DNA of 6,403 nt, taken from NCBI GenBank assembly GCA_018700655.1, contig JABIUG010000276.1, positions 1-6,403 of the forward strand, in the 5' to 3' direction. Both the position numbers and the translations under genes were made by a program. How positions within the stretch are numbered: the stretch's first letter is position 1; every line of letters begins with the position of its first letter. The stretch is from Rhodospirillaceae bacterium. Its GTDB lineage: Bacteria; Pseudomonadota; Alphaproteobacteria; SP197. Positions 5,890 to 6,403 of this stretch are shown here, piece by piece. The notes under the pieces are model-generated. The model did no database searches. It was given only the letters and a program-made list of their open reading frames with translations, and was not told the origin of the DNA.

Positions 5890-5988
5890 ATGTCAGAGTT
5901 CGATGTTGATGGCGCGAAACCGCAAACGCGGCCTCGGTTTTTGGCGGGGCAACCCGACTGCCTTGAAGTGCATCTGACCGTCACTTGA
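5890..5988 (+). CDS. Candidate 32-residue leader peptide upstream of the ureohydrolase
   Basis: ATG at 5890 has AGGGAG with an eight-base spacer and opens 32 codons (starting MSEFDVDGAKPQTRPRF), ending at TGA 5986-5988, 29 bases before the ureohydrolase start. The peptide is soluble, has no signal or membrane segment and matches nothing I recognise. Its ribosome-binding site lies in the right arm of the inverted repeat at 5841-5882, and its stop codon lies in the right arm of a second dyad at 5961-5991. That placement fits a regulatory leader peptide or a small protein translated with the enzyme, but a chance ORF is not excluded. Confidence 0.35.
   Translation: MSEFDVDGAKPQTRPRFLAGQPDCLEVHLTVT
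5917..5942 (+). terminator. Weak attenuator-like hairpin with T run
   Basis: AAACCG at 5917-5922 can pair with CGGTTT at 5935-5940, and the sequence runs on to five consecutive T residues at 5938-5942. A competing small stem CCGC/GCGG lies inside (5920-5923 and 5928-5931). The stem is short and part of the T run is in it, so termination would be inefficient. It is listed because it lies within the small ORF and between two stronger dyads. Confidence 0.2.
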
Positions 5989-5991
5989 AGG
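5961..5991 (+). repeat. Imperfect dyad at the end of the small ORF
   Basis: CCTTGAAGTG at 5961-5970 and CACTTGAAGG at 5982-5991 are complementary at nine of ten positions (one G-G mismatch) with an 11-base spacer. It could fold as an RNA hairpin covering the small ORF's stop codon, 26 bases before the ureohydrolase ATG, or act as a second regulator-binding dyad with N11 spacing. Confidence 0.4.
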
Positions 5992-6017
5992 CCAACTGCC
6001 GCAACTGAGGAAAATGT

Positions 6018-6403
6018 ATGAACGACACACCCATGGATGGAGCCATCACCCGCACGTCTGACCGGGGCCTGAATCAGGAACTCGCCTATGCCGGCGTTCC
6101 AAGCTTCATGCGGCGGCGTTACACCAAGGACCTGCAGGGCGTTGATATCGCCTTCACCGGCATCCCCTTTGACCACTCGACGATGAACCGGCCCGGCGCC
6201 CGTTACGGGCCTCGAGCGGTGCGCGAACAATCCGCACTGCTGGCATGGGGCGCGGCCTATCGATGGGATTTCAGCCCGTTCGAAATCTGCAACGTCGTTG
6301 ACTACGGCGACTGCGGTTTCGATCACGGCAAACTCGATGAAATTCCCCAACGGATCGAGGCGCATACGGCCGGCATTCTCAAGCAGGGCGCTGCTGCACT
6401 CAC
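6018..6403 (+). CDS. Agmatinase/guanidinobutyrase-family ureohydrolase (N-terminal part)
   Basis: The gene starts at ATG 6018 with GAGG at 6007-6010 seven bases upstream, and 128 codons are in view before the right edge. Family signatures are YAGVPSFMRRRYT at 23-35, TGIPFDHSTMNRPGARYGPRAVRE at about 47-70 and NVVDYGDCGFDHG at 92-104. These are typical of the agmatinase branch of the arginase superfamily, binuclear Mn (or Ni) enzymes that split guanidino compounds into urea and an amine. The metal-binding motifs (GGDH, DAHxD, SxDxDxxDP) lie beyond the window, so catalysis cannot be verified here. Candidate substrates are agmatine, 4-guanidinobutyrate, another guanidino acid or free guanidine; the N-terminus does not decide. 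It is divergent from the LysR gene and preceded by a structured leader, which suggests substrate-responsive expression. Confidence 0.92.
   Translation, partial: MNDTPMDGAITRTSDRGLNQELAYAGVPSFMRRRYTKDLQGVDIAFTGIPFDHSTMNRPGARYGPRAVREQSALLAWGAAYRWDFSPFEICNVVDYGDCGFDHGKLDEIPQRIEAHTAGILKQGAAAL

Noticed and set aside
5841..6017. Known guanidine riboswitch (ykkC, mini-ykkC or ykkC-III)
   Set aside because: The paired ACGR-loop hairpins of the mini type and the conserved blocks of the other classes are not visible.
5859..6365. 168-codon minus-strand open frame
   Set aside because: It is antisense to the conserved N-terminus of the ureohydrolase and its leader, with no family resemblance.

Overview
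The window is GC-rich chromosomal DNA with the gene style of an alphaproteobacterium. That assignment is an inference from the protein families (GcvA-type LysR regulator, PotD-like binding protein, agmatinase-family ureohydrolase with a GIPFD...RPGARYGPR signature) and from codon usage; there is no rRNA or other phylogenetic marker. No tRNA, rRNA, CRISPR array, insertion sequence or integration site was seen.

Layout. (1) Positions 1-714, minus strand: 5' part of a calcineurin-like metallophosphoesterase that runs off the left edge. (2) Positions 715-1094: a divergent intergenic region with a perfect 20-nt palindrome, a sigma70-like promoter pointing right, a small hairpin and a doubtful 53-codon ORF. 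(3) Positions 1095-2499, plus strand: a NorM-like MATE efflux transporter whose first 11 codons lie in a different frame from the rest, so the gene appears frameshifted near 1128. (4) Positions 2527-3633, minus: a phosphotriesterase-family amidohydrolase with all metal ligands present. (5) Positions 3656-4744, minus: a PotD-like periplasmic binding protein whose signal-peptide segment is cut from the mature domain by one in-frame TAA at 4625-4627. (6) Positions 4849-5769, minus: a GcvA-type LysR regulator. (7) Positions 5770-6017: a divergent control region with a textbook LysR-type T-N11-A dyad, two larger inverted repeats and a 32-codon ORF whose Shine-Dalgarno sits in a hairpin arm. (8) Position 6018 to the right edge, plus: N-terminal 128 residues of an agmatinase/guanidinobutyrase-family ureohydrolase.

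How the genes may work together. The LysR gene, binding protein and phosphotriesterase-like enzyme are co-directional on the minus strand (gaps of 104 and 22 nt), and the LysR gene is divergent from the ureohydrolase. This suggests a regulated uptake and hydrolysis cluster for a guanidino or polyamine-like compound. The substrate is not shown by the sequence, and no ABC permease or ATPase gene is in view. The MATE and metallophosphoesterase genes look like an unrelated neighbouring block.

Most worth a second look: the structured region upstream of the ureohydrolase (5799-6010), and the two 5'-end lesions (MATE frameshift, binding-protein stop), which may be real decay or sequence errors.
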